NCBI RefSeq assembly: GCF_900105245.1
Contig: NZ_FNSZ01000001.1
Location: 4,092,001 to 4,156,000, forward strand
Origin: Streptomyces sp. 1222.5
GTDB taxonomy: Bacteria; Actinomycetota; Actinomycetes; Streptomycetales; Streptomycetaceae
Direction of reading: 5' to 3'
DNA length: 64,000 nucleotides
Every line of letters begins with the position of its first letter. Within the stretch, counting starts at the first letter, position 1. This document shows positions 49,314-55,843 of the stretch, in pieces. Made by a program: the position numbers and the translations under genes. Below the pieces are notes generated by a model. That model did not search any database. It saw nothing but the letters and a program-made list of their open reading frames with translations, and was not told the origin of the DNA.

Positions 49314-50159
49314 ATGCCTGGAACTGTCACGGAACGCGGCGCAGCGCAGGTCGCAGCTCTTTCTGAGGCTGACAAGGAGCGGTGGGGGAGGCTGTTTGAG
49401 CAGTACCACCCCTGGGTGGTCCGGCGGCTGAGCGCTCGCCTGTCGGATCACGCGCTGGCGGAGGACATCGCCAGCGAGGTGTTCATTCGACTGGGCAAGT
49501 CCCTCCCCACCTTGGACCCGGCCCGCGACGACCGCCTGTACGCGTGGCTGGCCACCATCTCCCGGGGCCTGGTCGTCGACCACTGGAGGTACGCCCGGGT
49601 CCGGTGCGAGGAGCTGAGCCGATCGGCCGACGACACCGACGGGGCGCCTTCCATGCCCGAGGCGGTTGCCACGGACGCGCTGTCGTGCCCGGAGGAGACG
49701 GTCGTGCAGTACGCGGAGGTTCGCCGCCTGCTCCACCTGCTGCCGGCGAGTGAGCGTCAGGCGCTCACTCTGCACGCGCTTGACGGGCTCTCGACCGTGG
49801 AAGCGGCGGCGGTGATGGGTGTGAGCCGGAGGACCGTGCTCAACCGGCTGCACGCGGCCATGGCTGTCCTGCGGCCTGTGATGCAGGAAGGCCCTGCGGA
49901 GCTGTGGGAGGACGTCGCGCGTCGCGCCGCTCTGTGCGAGGCGTCCACGGGCCGCGCATTCACCTCCGCCGACCTGGTTGAGCGACACAAGGTCGCCGTT
50001 CCTCAGAGCCCGGCCAAGTGGCGGACGCTCTTCTCCGAGCTGCGCAAGGAAGGCGTCATCCGCCAGGCTGGCCCCGGGAAGAACCGGATGACCGCCTGGG
50101 TCGGCGTGAGCGTTTCCGGGCAGACCGTGGCCAGCGACCGCATGGCGGTTGCGGCATGA
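49314..50159 (+). CDS. ECF-like sigma factor encoded by element B
   Basis: The 281-aa protein has sigma region 2 (WGRLFEQYHPWVVRRLSARL then LAEDIASEVFIRLGK, about residues 24-65) and region 4 (LLPASERQALTLHALDGLST then VEAAAVMGVSRRTVLNRLHA, about 140-180). A 95-residue C-terminal extension looks like a second winged helix (LFSELRKEGVIRQAGPGKNR). The HTH is intact. No anti-sigma factor gene is seen. It opens a coupled operon with the HNH gene (ATGA at 50156). It could make an element-specific transcription programme. Confidence 0.85.
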   Translation: MPGTVTERGAAQVAALSEADKERWGRLFEQYHPWVVRRLSARLSDHALAEDIASEVFIRLGKSLPTLDPARDDRLYAWLATISRGLVVDHWRYARVRCEELSRSADDTDGAPSMPEAVATDALSCPEETVVQYAEVRRLLHLLPASERQALTLHALDGLSTVEAAAVMGVSRRTVLNRLHAAMAVLRPVMQEGPAELWEDVARRAALCEASTGRAFTSADLVERHKVAVPQSPAKWRTLFSELRKEGVIRQAGPGKNRMTAWVGVSVSGQTVASDRMAVAA

Positions 50160-50677
50160 GGCACGGCCACCCGCTCAACTCGACGCGGCGGCGCGTGCGC
50201 AAGGAACAGCTCGCGCGCCGCCATGGGCAGCGCTGCGCCTACTGCCTCCGCCCGTTCATCGACCTGAGTGAGGCCACCCTTGACCACATCGCGCCGCAAT
50301 CGCTGTGGCGTTCATGGTCGGTCACCTCGCTCATGCTGGCCTGCGCCGACTGCAACAAGGCCAAGGCCGACCGACTCCCGCTCTCCCTCGCCCTCGTCCT
50401 GCTGGCGTGGATCAATCCGACCGCGCCGGCCGTACGGCCGGTCGACTGGCCGCTGTTGGCCCGACTCGCCGCTGTTCACCAGTCGGCCCTGACCAGCGTG
50501 ACGAGCCGCGTCACACCCCCCGTCACGCCCGATGCGACCCGCGAACGGTCTACCCCTAATCAGCACAAATCGACCCACCGTGCCTGCGTGCGGTCGACCG
50601 TGCGGCCCGATTGTCTGCGTGCGCCCCGCCCAGTACGGGAGTGCGCGGGCCCGACCGGAGAGGCGGTGTTCGCATGA
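50156..50677 (+). CDS. HNH endonuclease
   Basis: The 173-aa product has the HNH core RHGQRCAYCLRPFIDLSEAT then LDHIAPQSLWRSWSVTSLML ACADCNKAKADR: two CxxC pairs bind a structural zinc and DHI supplies the catalytic His. The C-terminal 70 residues are Arg/Thr-rich and look disordered. It overlaps the sigma gene and the ATPase gene by ATGA at both ends (50156 and 50674). HNH proteins of this size nick or cut DNA in phage packaging, restriction or mobile-element replication. The role here is not known. Confidence 0.85.
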   Translation: MRHGHPLNSTRRRVRKEQLARRHGQRCAYCLRPFIDLSEATLDHIAPQSLWRSWSVTSLMLACADCNKAKADRLPLSLALVLLAWINPTAPAVRPVDWPLLARLAAVHQSALTSVTSRVTPPVTPDATRERSTPNQHKSTHRACVRSTVRPDCLRAPRPVRECAGPTGEAVFA

Positions 50678-52341
50678 ACACGATGAACGGCCGCATGAAC
50701 GGGTCGGCCCGACCCGTGAACACCGTGAACACCACCGTGAACGAGTCGACCGACTCCGTGAACACCCCCAAGAGTCGGGCGGCAGTCGACCCGACCCGGT
50801 CGACCAACCGGCGACCCGGCCACGGCGACGACGGGGGCAAGAAGCCCCCTGCCGCCGCCCGGATCGTGGAGATGGCACGCGAGCAGTACCGGTTCGTGAT
50901 GTCCCCCGACGGCCGCCCGTACGCGGTCGCGCTCGCCGGGCCGAACATCGCGCTGCCGCTGCGGAACAAGGGCGGGCTGCGTCAGCGGCTGGCCCGGCAG
51001 TTCGCGGACGCCTACCCCGGCGAGGTGGCCTCACAGTCCGCCCTCGCGGACGCCATGACCGTGCTGGAAGGCATCGCGGAGGACACCGACCCCGAACCCG
51101 TGCACCTGCGGGTGGGGCGCGACCCGGCCGGCGCCATCGTGGTCGACCTCGGCAGCGCGGACGGCCGCGCGGTCGTCGTCACCGCAACCGGTTGGAACAT
51201 CGTTGACCGCGCCCCGGTGCTCTTCCGTCGCTCCGGCGCCATGGCCCCGATGCCCGCTCCCGTACTGGACGGCGACGGGCTGGCCAAGCTTCACGCGCTG
51301 CTGAACATGGACAAGCCGTCCTTTCACCAGCTCGTCGCGTGGCTCGTGGCCGCGTGGATCCCGGACATCCCGCACCCCGCCGTGGTCTGCAAGGGCGAGC
51401 AGGGCACCGGCAAGTCCAAGGCCGCGCAAATGTTCATCAACCTCATCGACCCGTCCCCGGCCGCCAAGCGCAGCCAGCCGCGCGACGAGAAGGCGTGGTC
51501 CCGGCAGGCGTTCAGCTCCTGGGCGCTGTGCCTGGACAACATCTCCACCATCCCGCCGTGGCTGTCCGACACCCTGTGCAAGGCGGTGACCGGTGACGGC
51601 GTGGTCGACCGCGCCCTGTACACCGATGATGACGTGGTGGTCCTCACCTTCAAGCGGGTGCTGGCCCTGACCACGATCGACGCGGGAGCTCTCGCGGGCG
51701 ACCTGGCCGAACGCGTACTTATGCTCGACTTGCAGCTCATCGACTCCGAACACCGTCGTTCGGAAGAGGAGCTGGACGCCACCTTCGAGGCGGTACGGCC
51801 TGCCGTGCTCGGGGCCCTGTTCGACGTGCTGGCGTGTGTGCTCGCGGTGCTGCCCGGCGTGCGGCTGGAGTCCATGCCGCGCATGGCCGACTTCGCCCGG
51901 GTGCTCGCGGCCGTCGACATGACGCAGGGCTGGGACACCCTTGCCGACTACCTGGCCACGTCGGCGAACGTCGCGACCGACGCGATGGAAGGCGACCCCT
52001 TCGCCATGGCCATTGCCCACCTGGTCGAGCAGGCGGGCACCTGGCAGGGCACCGCCGGGCAGTTGCTCGAAGCCCTGCCCACCCCGTTGATCCGGCCGCC
52101 GAACTGGCCTAAGGACGCCACCCGCGCGAGCGGACGCGTCAAGCGGCTCGCCCCGCTACTGCGATCCATCGGGATCACGGTGGACGACACGCAGCGTAGC
52201 CGCGACCGCCACCGTCACCGCCTCCTCACCCTGACCCGCGCACCCGACGACGACACGTCGGAGTCCGCACCCGAACAGGCCTCCATCTGGCCGGAGGTAG
52301 CCCCGCCCGGGCACGGTAGAACCTCGCCTGAACAGCCCTGA
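50674..52341 (+). CDS. Helicase/primase-type AAA+ ATPase
   Basis: The 555-aa protein is the third gene of the sigma-HNH operon. Residues 1-60 are a low-complexity lead with MNTMNG/VNTVN/VNESTDSVN repeats. The ATPase domain (about 235-400) has Walker A CKGEQGTGKSKAA near residue 247 and a Walker B-like CLDNIS near 285. A sensor-type region is seen at VLALTTIDAGALAGDLAERV. It resembles SF3-like or phage primase-helicase ATPases of mobile elements. There is no clear N-terminal primase active site. It is the likely replication or remodelling enzyme of element B. Confidence 0.75.
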   Translation: MNTMNGRMNGSARPVNTVNTTVNESTDSVNTPKSRAAVDPTRSTNRRPGHGDDGGKKPPAAARIVEMAREQYRFVMSPDGRPYAVALAGPNIALPLRNKGGLRQRLARQFADAYPGEVASQSALADAMTVLEGIAEDTDPEPVHLRVGRDPAGAIVVDLGSADGRAVVVTATGWNIVDRAPVLFRRSGAMAPMPAPVLDGDGLAKLHALLNMDKPSFHQLVAWLVAAWIPDIPHPAVVCKGEQGTGKSKAAQMFINLIDPSPAAKRSQPRDEKAWSRQAFSSWALCLDNISTIPPWLSDTLCKAVTGDGVVDRALYTDDDVVVLTFKRVLALTTIDAGALAGDLAERVLMLDLQLIDSEHRRSEEELDATFEAVRPAVLGALFDVLACVLAVLPGVRLESMPRMADFARVLAAVDMTQGWDTLADYLATSANVATDAMEGDPFAMAIAHLVEQAGTWQGTAGQLLEALPTPLIRPPNWPKDATRASGRVKRLAPLLRSIGITVDDTQRSRDRHRHRLLTLTRAPDDDTSESAPEQASIWPEVAPPGHGRTSPEQP

Positions 52342-52385
52342 CGTAACCGGAACACCTGCCGGGCCGGGCCGCACACCAGCGGCCC

Positions 52386-52532
52386 GGACACGTCGAAGCT
52401 GCGGACGCTGCAGCCGTCCATCGCCCGCAGCGTCCGCACCAGCGTCCGCACCCCTCACGCTCGCTGACCTGAGACAACGCGATCCGTCGGACGCTAGGTC
52501 GCTGCGGACGCTGAGATACACCAACTCTCTAG
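52386..52532. promoter_or_regulatory. AGCGTCCGC motif array upstream of excisionase gene
   Basis: The octamer GCGTCCGC or its complement occurs near 52399, 52430, 52443 and 52504, with a degenerate one at 52488. AACTCTCTAG follows at 52523. The left array near 46985-47025 has the same two elements in the opposite orientation. It lies 60-200 bp before the xis start. Confidence 0.6.
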
Positions 52533-52592
52533 GACGGCAACCGGCACCACTCCCACGCACCGCCCGAACGGACACGAGGAGTCACCACCACC

Positions 52593-52832
52593 ATGGCCAC
52601 CGAAGAGCCGACCGACCCGCGCGCCGTCCTGCGCGGCGGCCTCCCGGACCGCTACCTCACCCCCGAAGACCTGGTCACCATGTTCAGCCTCCCGAGTGTC
52701 GAGACCGTCTACCAGTGGCGCCGCAAGCGCATCGGCCCGCCCGGCTTCCGCGTCGGCAAACACCTGCGCTACGACCCGGCCGCCGTCCGCACCTGGGTGA
52801 CCGAACAGAGCGCCCTCGAAGATGCGGCGTGA
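52593..52832 (+). CDS. AlpA/MerR-type excisionase-like HTH protein
   Basis: The 79-aa protein has the HTH_17 pattern YLTPEDLVTMFSLPSVETVY then WRRKRIGPPGFRVGKHLRYD, ending in a short helix. Proteins of this kind act as excisionases or transcription activators in integrative elements. GAGGAGTC lies near the start ATG 52593. It precedes the integrase gene by 746 bp of non-coding DNA, so the two are not coupled, unlike in the tRNA-Thr element. Confidence 0.85.
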   Translation: MATEEPTDPRAVLRGGLPDRYLTPEDLVTMFSLPSVETVYQWRRKRIGPPGFRVGKHLRYDPAAVRTWVTEQSALEDAA

Positions 52833-52838
52833 AGGGTT

Positions 52839-52871
52839 GCTAGACCTAGCGGGCACGGGTGCTAGGTCTAG
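52839..52871. repeat. CTAG-type palindrome
   Basis: GCTAGACCTAGC and GCTAGGTCTAGC are exact inverted copies separated by 10 nt. CTAGCGG then recurs three times up to 52926. Streptomyces DNA is poor in CTAG, so this density is unusual. Confidence 0.75.
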
Positions 52872-53008
52872 CGGCCCCGCTAGCGGCTGATCCCGCCTCT
52901 GGCCTGCGACCTAGCGTCTAGCGGCTCGGCTCCGGGGCGCCGCCTTCCGGGCCGGACGCACCTGCCAGGCGGCTCGCCCCGCTCGCTAGAGACCAGCCCG
53001 CCGGGGCG

Positions 53009-53390
53009 GGGAGGCAGCACTCGCCGGGCGGGGGAGCCGGGGAGAACTCCCCAACCGCCTCCCCGCCCCGCATCCCCCACGCTGATCAGCGAAAACAGCA
53101 CTTCGGGGAGGCGGGGAGGCACCGCCGGAACCCTCCCGAAAACCCCCTTTGGAAGCTCTCCCGAGCCCCTGTCTCTACCTCCCCGCCGCGCCCCGGCAGA
53201 CGCCGCGCACGGCAGGGAGGCACAGCCTGCCGGCCGAGGGAGGCAGGGAGAACTCCCTGACCGCCTCCCTGACCTACTTTCCCCCACCTGATCAGCGCAG
53301 ATGGCCTCTCAGGGAGGCAGGGAGGCACGCCTTCAGCACCGCCGAAAACCCCCTCAGGAAGCCACCCTAGCCCCCTATTTCCGCCTCCCT
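53009..53390. repeat. Diverged 206-bp tandem duplication
   Basis: Unit 1 (53009-53214) and unit 2 (53215-53390, cut short) align with a constant 206-bp offset. Shared landmarks are GAGAACTCC (53042 and 53248), CTGATCAGCG (53082 and 53288), GGGAGGCAC (53114 and 53320) and GAAAACCCCC (53138 and 53344). Each has a GGGAG-AA-CTCCC hairpin. Both units are non-coding. Confidence 0.85.
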
Positions 53391-53407
53391 AAGACCCGCC
53401 CGAAGGG

Positions 53408-53444
53408 TGCTACCGGTAGCAGCCATACCCGCTACCGGTAGCAC
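53408..53444. repeat. Two copies of GCTACCGGTAGC palindrome
   Basis: The perfect 12-bp palindrome GCTACCGGTAGC occurs at about 53409 and 53431, inside a larger inverted arrangement GGGTGCTACCGGTAGC to GCTACCGGTAGCACCC. It is a plausible operator just before the integrase gene. Confidence 0.75.
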
Positions 53445-53578
53445 CCCCACTAGCACCCCAAACCCTAGTGATCAGGCCCGCAGCAAGTAGCGGGCCTGGC
53501 CCAGCAGCCGCCGAAACGGCCGGACGGGCCCCACCGGGACCCCGCCCCGCCCTGCTACCGAGAAGGGACTCAGCCCAC

Positions 53579-54814
53579 ATGGCTGGCCACATCTTCGACC
53601 GCTGGTTCAAGACCATCACCGACGCCGACGGCAAGACCAACCGCGTCAAGACCGACCGCCACGGCGTGGGCCTGCGCTACCAGGCCCGCTACGTCGGCCC
53701 CGACGGCAACCGCAAGAACAAGTCCTTTGCCGACGGACAGAAGCGGCTCGCCGAGCAGTGGCTGAACGGCATCATGGCCGACGTCGCCCGCGGTGACTTC
53801 ATCGACCCGAACGCGTCCCGCCAGACGTTCCAGTCGTTCGCGGAGGAGTGGCTTACCAACCTGAGCGGCGACCCCAACACTCGCGCATCGATGGAGTCTC
53901 AGCTCAAGCTCCACGCGTTCCCGCGCATCGGCTCACGTCAGCTCGGGTCGTTCCAGCCGAGTCACATCCGCGAGTTCGTGACGCAGCTCGAGGCGTCCGG
54001 CATGTCCGGCGCGTACGCTCGCGTCATTTTCTCCAACGTCCGCGCCGTGCTCTCCGCCGCTGTGGAGGACGGATGCCTACGCCGTAACCCTTGCCACTCG
54101 CGCACGGTGGCCCCGCCGGCCATGGGCGCGCGTCGCGTCGTCCCCTGGGAACCTGAGCGCGTCTTCGCCATGCGCGGCGCTATGGTCGAGCGCTTCCGGC
54201 CCATGGTCGACGTGGGCGCCGGATGCGGTCTGCGGCAAGGCGAGATCCTCGGGCTGTCTGTCGATGACATCGACTTCGAGAGCGGCACCCTGCACGTGGT
54301 GCAGCAACTCAAGCTGAGTCTGAGCAAGGCCGTGTTCGCTCCCCCGAAGGGCGGCAAGCTCCGTGATGTACCGCTGCCCGACCCGGTGGCCGACGCGCTC
54401 AAAGAGCACATCAAGCGGTTCCCGCCCGTGGAGATCAACCTTCCGTGGATGCGAGCGAACGGCCAGCCGGTTGCCCGGCGGCTCATCTTCACAGGGCCCA
54501 ACGGCGGGCACGTCTGGCGTACGTCGCTGAACGAAGACCACTGGAAGCCCGCGCTCGCCAAGGTGGGCGTCATCCCGAAGGCCAAGAGCCGTGAGCACGC
54601 CGCCGCCCGCGAGCACGGCATGCACGCCCTGAGGCACTTCTACGCGTCCGTGCTCCTGGATGCCGGGGAGAGCATCAAGGCCCTTGCGGAGTACCTCGGG
54701 CACTCGGACCCGGGCCTGACCCTCAAGGTGTACGCGCACCTCATGCCGAGCAGTCAGGACCGGGCCCGGAAGGCTCTCGGCAGGGCGCTCCGGCCCCAAG
54801 ATCCCAAGGGGTGA
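53579..54814 (+). CDS. Tyrosine recombinase integrase of element B
   Basis: The 411-aa integrase has an N-terminal arm-binding domain (MAGHIFDRWFKTITDADGKT), a core-binding domain (about residues 75-170) and the catalytic domain. The catalytic residues are Arg in GCGLRQGEILGLSVDD, HALRHFYASVLLDAGE (HxxR), and LGHSDPGLTLKVYAHLM (His and Tyr). All are present. AGAAGGGA 12 bp upstream decides the ATG 53579 start. It targets the 3' end of gpmA, 80 bp away, and is closely related to the truncated integrase of element A. Confidence 0.95.
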   Translation: MAGHIFDRWFKTITDADGKTNRVKTDRHGVGLRYQARYVGPDGNRKNKSFADGQKRLAEQWLNGIMADVARGDFIDPNASRQTFQSFAEEWLTNLSGDPNTRASMESQLKLHAFPRIGSRQLGSFQPSHIREFVTQLEASGMSGAYARVIFSNVRAVLSAAVEDGCLRRNPCHSRTVAPPAMGARRVVPWEPERVFAMRGAMVERFRPMVDVGAGCGLRQGEILGLSVDDIDFESGTLHVVQQLKLSLSKAVFAPPKGGKLRDVPLPDPVADALKEHIKRFPPVEINLPWMRANGQPVARRLIFTGPNGGHVWRTSLNEDHWKPALAKVGVIPKAKSREHAAAREHGMHALRHFYASVLLDAGESIKALAEYLGHSDPGLTLKVYAHLMPSSQDRARKALGRALRPQDPKG

Positions 54815-54832
54815 GGTTCCAGAGAGGTTCCG
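54814..54832. repeat. Integrase arm-type repeats, right end of element B
   Basis: AGGTTCCAGAGAGGTTCCG repeats the left-end pair with one change. It sits at the integrase stop codon, 64 bp from att core 3. Confidence 0.7.
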
Positions 54833-54844
54833 AAGCGTAAAAAC

Positions 54845-54879
54845 GCCCCTGATCTGCGCTTCCCGCGCAGGTCAGGGGC
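54845..54879. terminator. Hairpin terminator between int and gpmA
   Basis: GCCCCTGATCTGCGC pairs with GCGCAGGTCAGGGGC, a 15-bp stem with one mismatch. It is convergent for both genes. The counterpart at 40268 is the original gpmA terminator. Confidence 0.85.
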
Positions 54880-54892
54880 ATGATCACGAAAG

Positions 54893-55654
54893 CTACTTCT
54901 TCTTGCCCTGGTTCTTGACCGCCTCGATCGCTGCCGCGGCCGCCTCGGGGTCGAGGTACTTGCCGCCCGGGGTGACCGGGCGGAAGTCGGCGTCGAGGTC
55001 GTAGGCGAGCGGGATGCCCGTCGGGATGTTCAGGCCCGCGATGTCGGCGTCGGAGATGCCGTCGAGATGCTTGACCAGTGCGCGCAGGCTGTTGCCGTGG
55101 GCCGCGACCAGGACCGTGCGGCCGGTCAGCAGGTCGGGGACGATCGAGTCGTACCAGTACGGGAGCATCCGGATGACGACGTCCTTGAGGCACTCCGTGC
55201 GCGGGCGCAGCTCCGGCGGGAGCGTGGCGTAGCGCGCGTCGTCGAACTGGGAGAACTCGGAGTCGTCCGGCAGCGGCGGGGGCGGGGTGTCGTACGAGCG
55301 GCGCCAGAGCATGAACTGCTCCTCGCCGAACTCGGCCAGCGTCGCCGCCTTGTCCTTGCCCTGGAGGGCGCCGTAGTGGCGCTCGTTCAGGCGCCAGCTG
55401 CGGTGGACCGGGATCCAGTGGCGGTCGGCGGCCTCCAGCGCGAGCTGGGCGGTGCGGATCGCGCGCTTCTGGAGGGACGTGTGGACCACGTCGGGGAGCA
55501 GGCCGGCGTCCTTGAGCAGCTCACCGCCGCGGACCGCCTCCTTCTCGCCCTTCTCGTTCAGGTTGACGTCCACCCAGCCGGTGAACAGGTTCTTCGCGTT
55601 CCACTCGCTCTCGCCGTGGCGGAGGAGGATCAGCTTGTACGGTGCGTCGGCCAT
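54893..55654 (-). CDS. gpmA: 2,3-bisphosphoglycerate-dependent phosphoglycerate mutase, integration target
   Basis: The 253-aa glycolytic enzyme has the active-site LILLRHGESEWNAKNLFTGW near residue 10, ERHYGALQGKDK and VLVAAHGNSLRALVKHLDGI. The catalytic His in RHGE and in AHGNS are both present. ATG 55654 is chosen since MADAPYK fits the family start. Its last codons (QGKKK then TAG) form att core copy 3, so the present C-terminus comes from the integrated element but keeps the reading frame. Function should be unaffected. Confidence 0.97.
   Translation of the reverse strand: MADAPYKLILLRHGESEWNAKNLFTGWVDVNLNEKGEKEAVRGGELLKDAGLLPDVVHTSLQKRAIRTAQLALEAADRHWIPVHRSWRLNERHYGALQGKDKAATLAEFGEEQFMLWRRSYDTPPPPLPDDSEFSQFDDARYATLPPELRPRTECLKDVVIRMLPYWYDSIVPDLLTGRTVLVAAHGNSLRALVKHLDGISDADIAGLNIPTGIPLAYDLDADFRPVTPGGKYLDPEAAAAAIEAVKNQGKKK
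54896..54911. repeat. att core copy 3 (3' end of gpmA)
   Basis: CTTCTTCTTGCCCTGG within gpmA, identical to copies 1 and 2. It is the element B/chromosome junction. Confidence 0.95.
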
Positions 55655-55843
55655 GCCGTCGAGCCTACCCAAGGTGTTTCGGGGCCGTGGTTCGCCGTCA
55701 CTCCGTGGACAGCGGGCACGGCGGAGACTGTGGCGCCCCTCACTTTCCCAAGGCCGGGTTAACTCTCGTACAACCTTTCGCTACAACCATCTGTCTGCAT
55801 ATCGCCAGGTTGGTTGAGGGGTTCAGGAAGAGGAGCACAGAGC

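Larger units (their letters stand above)
52833..53578. other. Structured non-coding region between xis and int
   Basis: No gene is seen in these 746 bp. They hold a 12-bp inverted repeat GCTAGACCTAGC/GCTAGGTCTAGC near 52839-52871, further CTAGCGG units to 52930, a diverged 206-bp tandem duplication (53009-53390) and two copies of GCTACCGGTAGC (about 53409 and 53431). The region probably contains the attP-side control sites and perhaps a replication or packaging origin. Confidence 0.75.
46011..54911. mobile_element. Element B: 8.9-kb integrative element with sigma-HNH-ATPase operon
   Basis: It lies between att cores 2 and 3. Arm repeats AGGTTCCAGA-x-AGGTTCCG occur near both ends (46135-46154 and 54814-54832). 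It carries an intact integrase next to attR, an AlpA/MerR-type excisionase, an operon of ECF-like sigma factor, HNH endonuclease and helicase-type ATPase, a divergent GntR gene, an XRE-TPR regulator and a YozE-like gene. No FtsK/TraB transfer gene or RepSA initiator is present, unlike a typical AICE. Large structured non-coding regions lie at both ends. Confidence 0.85.

Noticed and set aside
53009..53390. Possible CRISPR-like array in the GGGAGGC-rich DNA
   Set aside because: There are only two long units offset by 206 bp, with no regular short repeats and spacers and no cas genes.
47359..54814. Defence island reading of element B (restriction or abortive infection)
   Set aside because: The HNH protein and ATPase could be defence parts, but no methylase, toxin or sensor domain is seen, and the int-xis-att set and sigma gene fit a mobile-element core better. 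It remains an alternative rather than a claim.
40262..54911. A single large AICE spanning both elements
   Set aside because: The central att core at 46011 and two sets of arm repeats show two separate elements in tandem.
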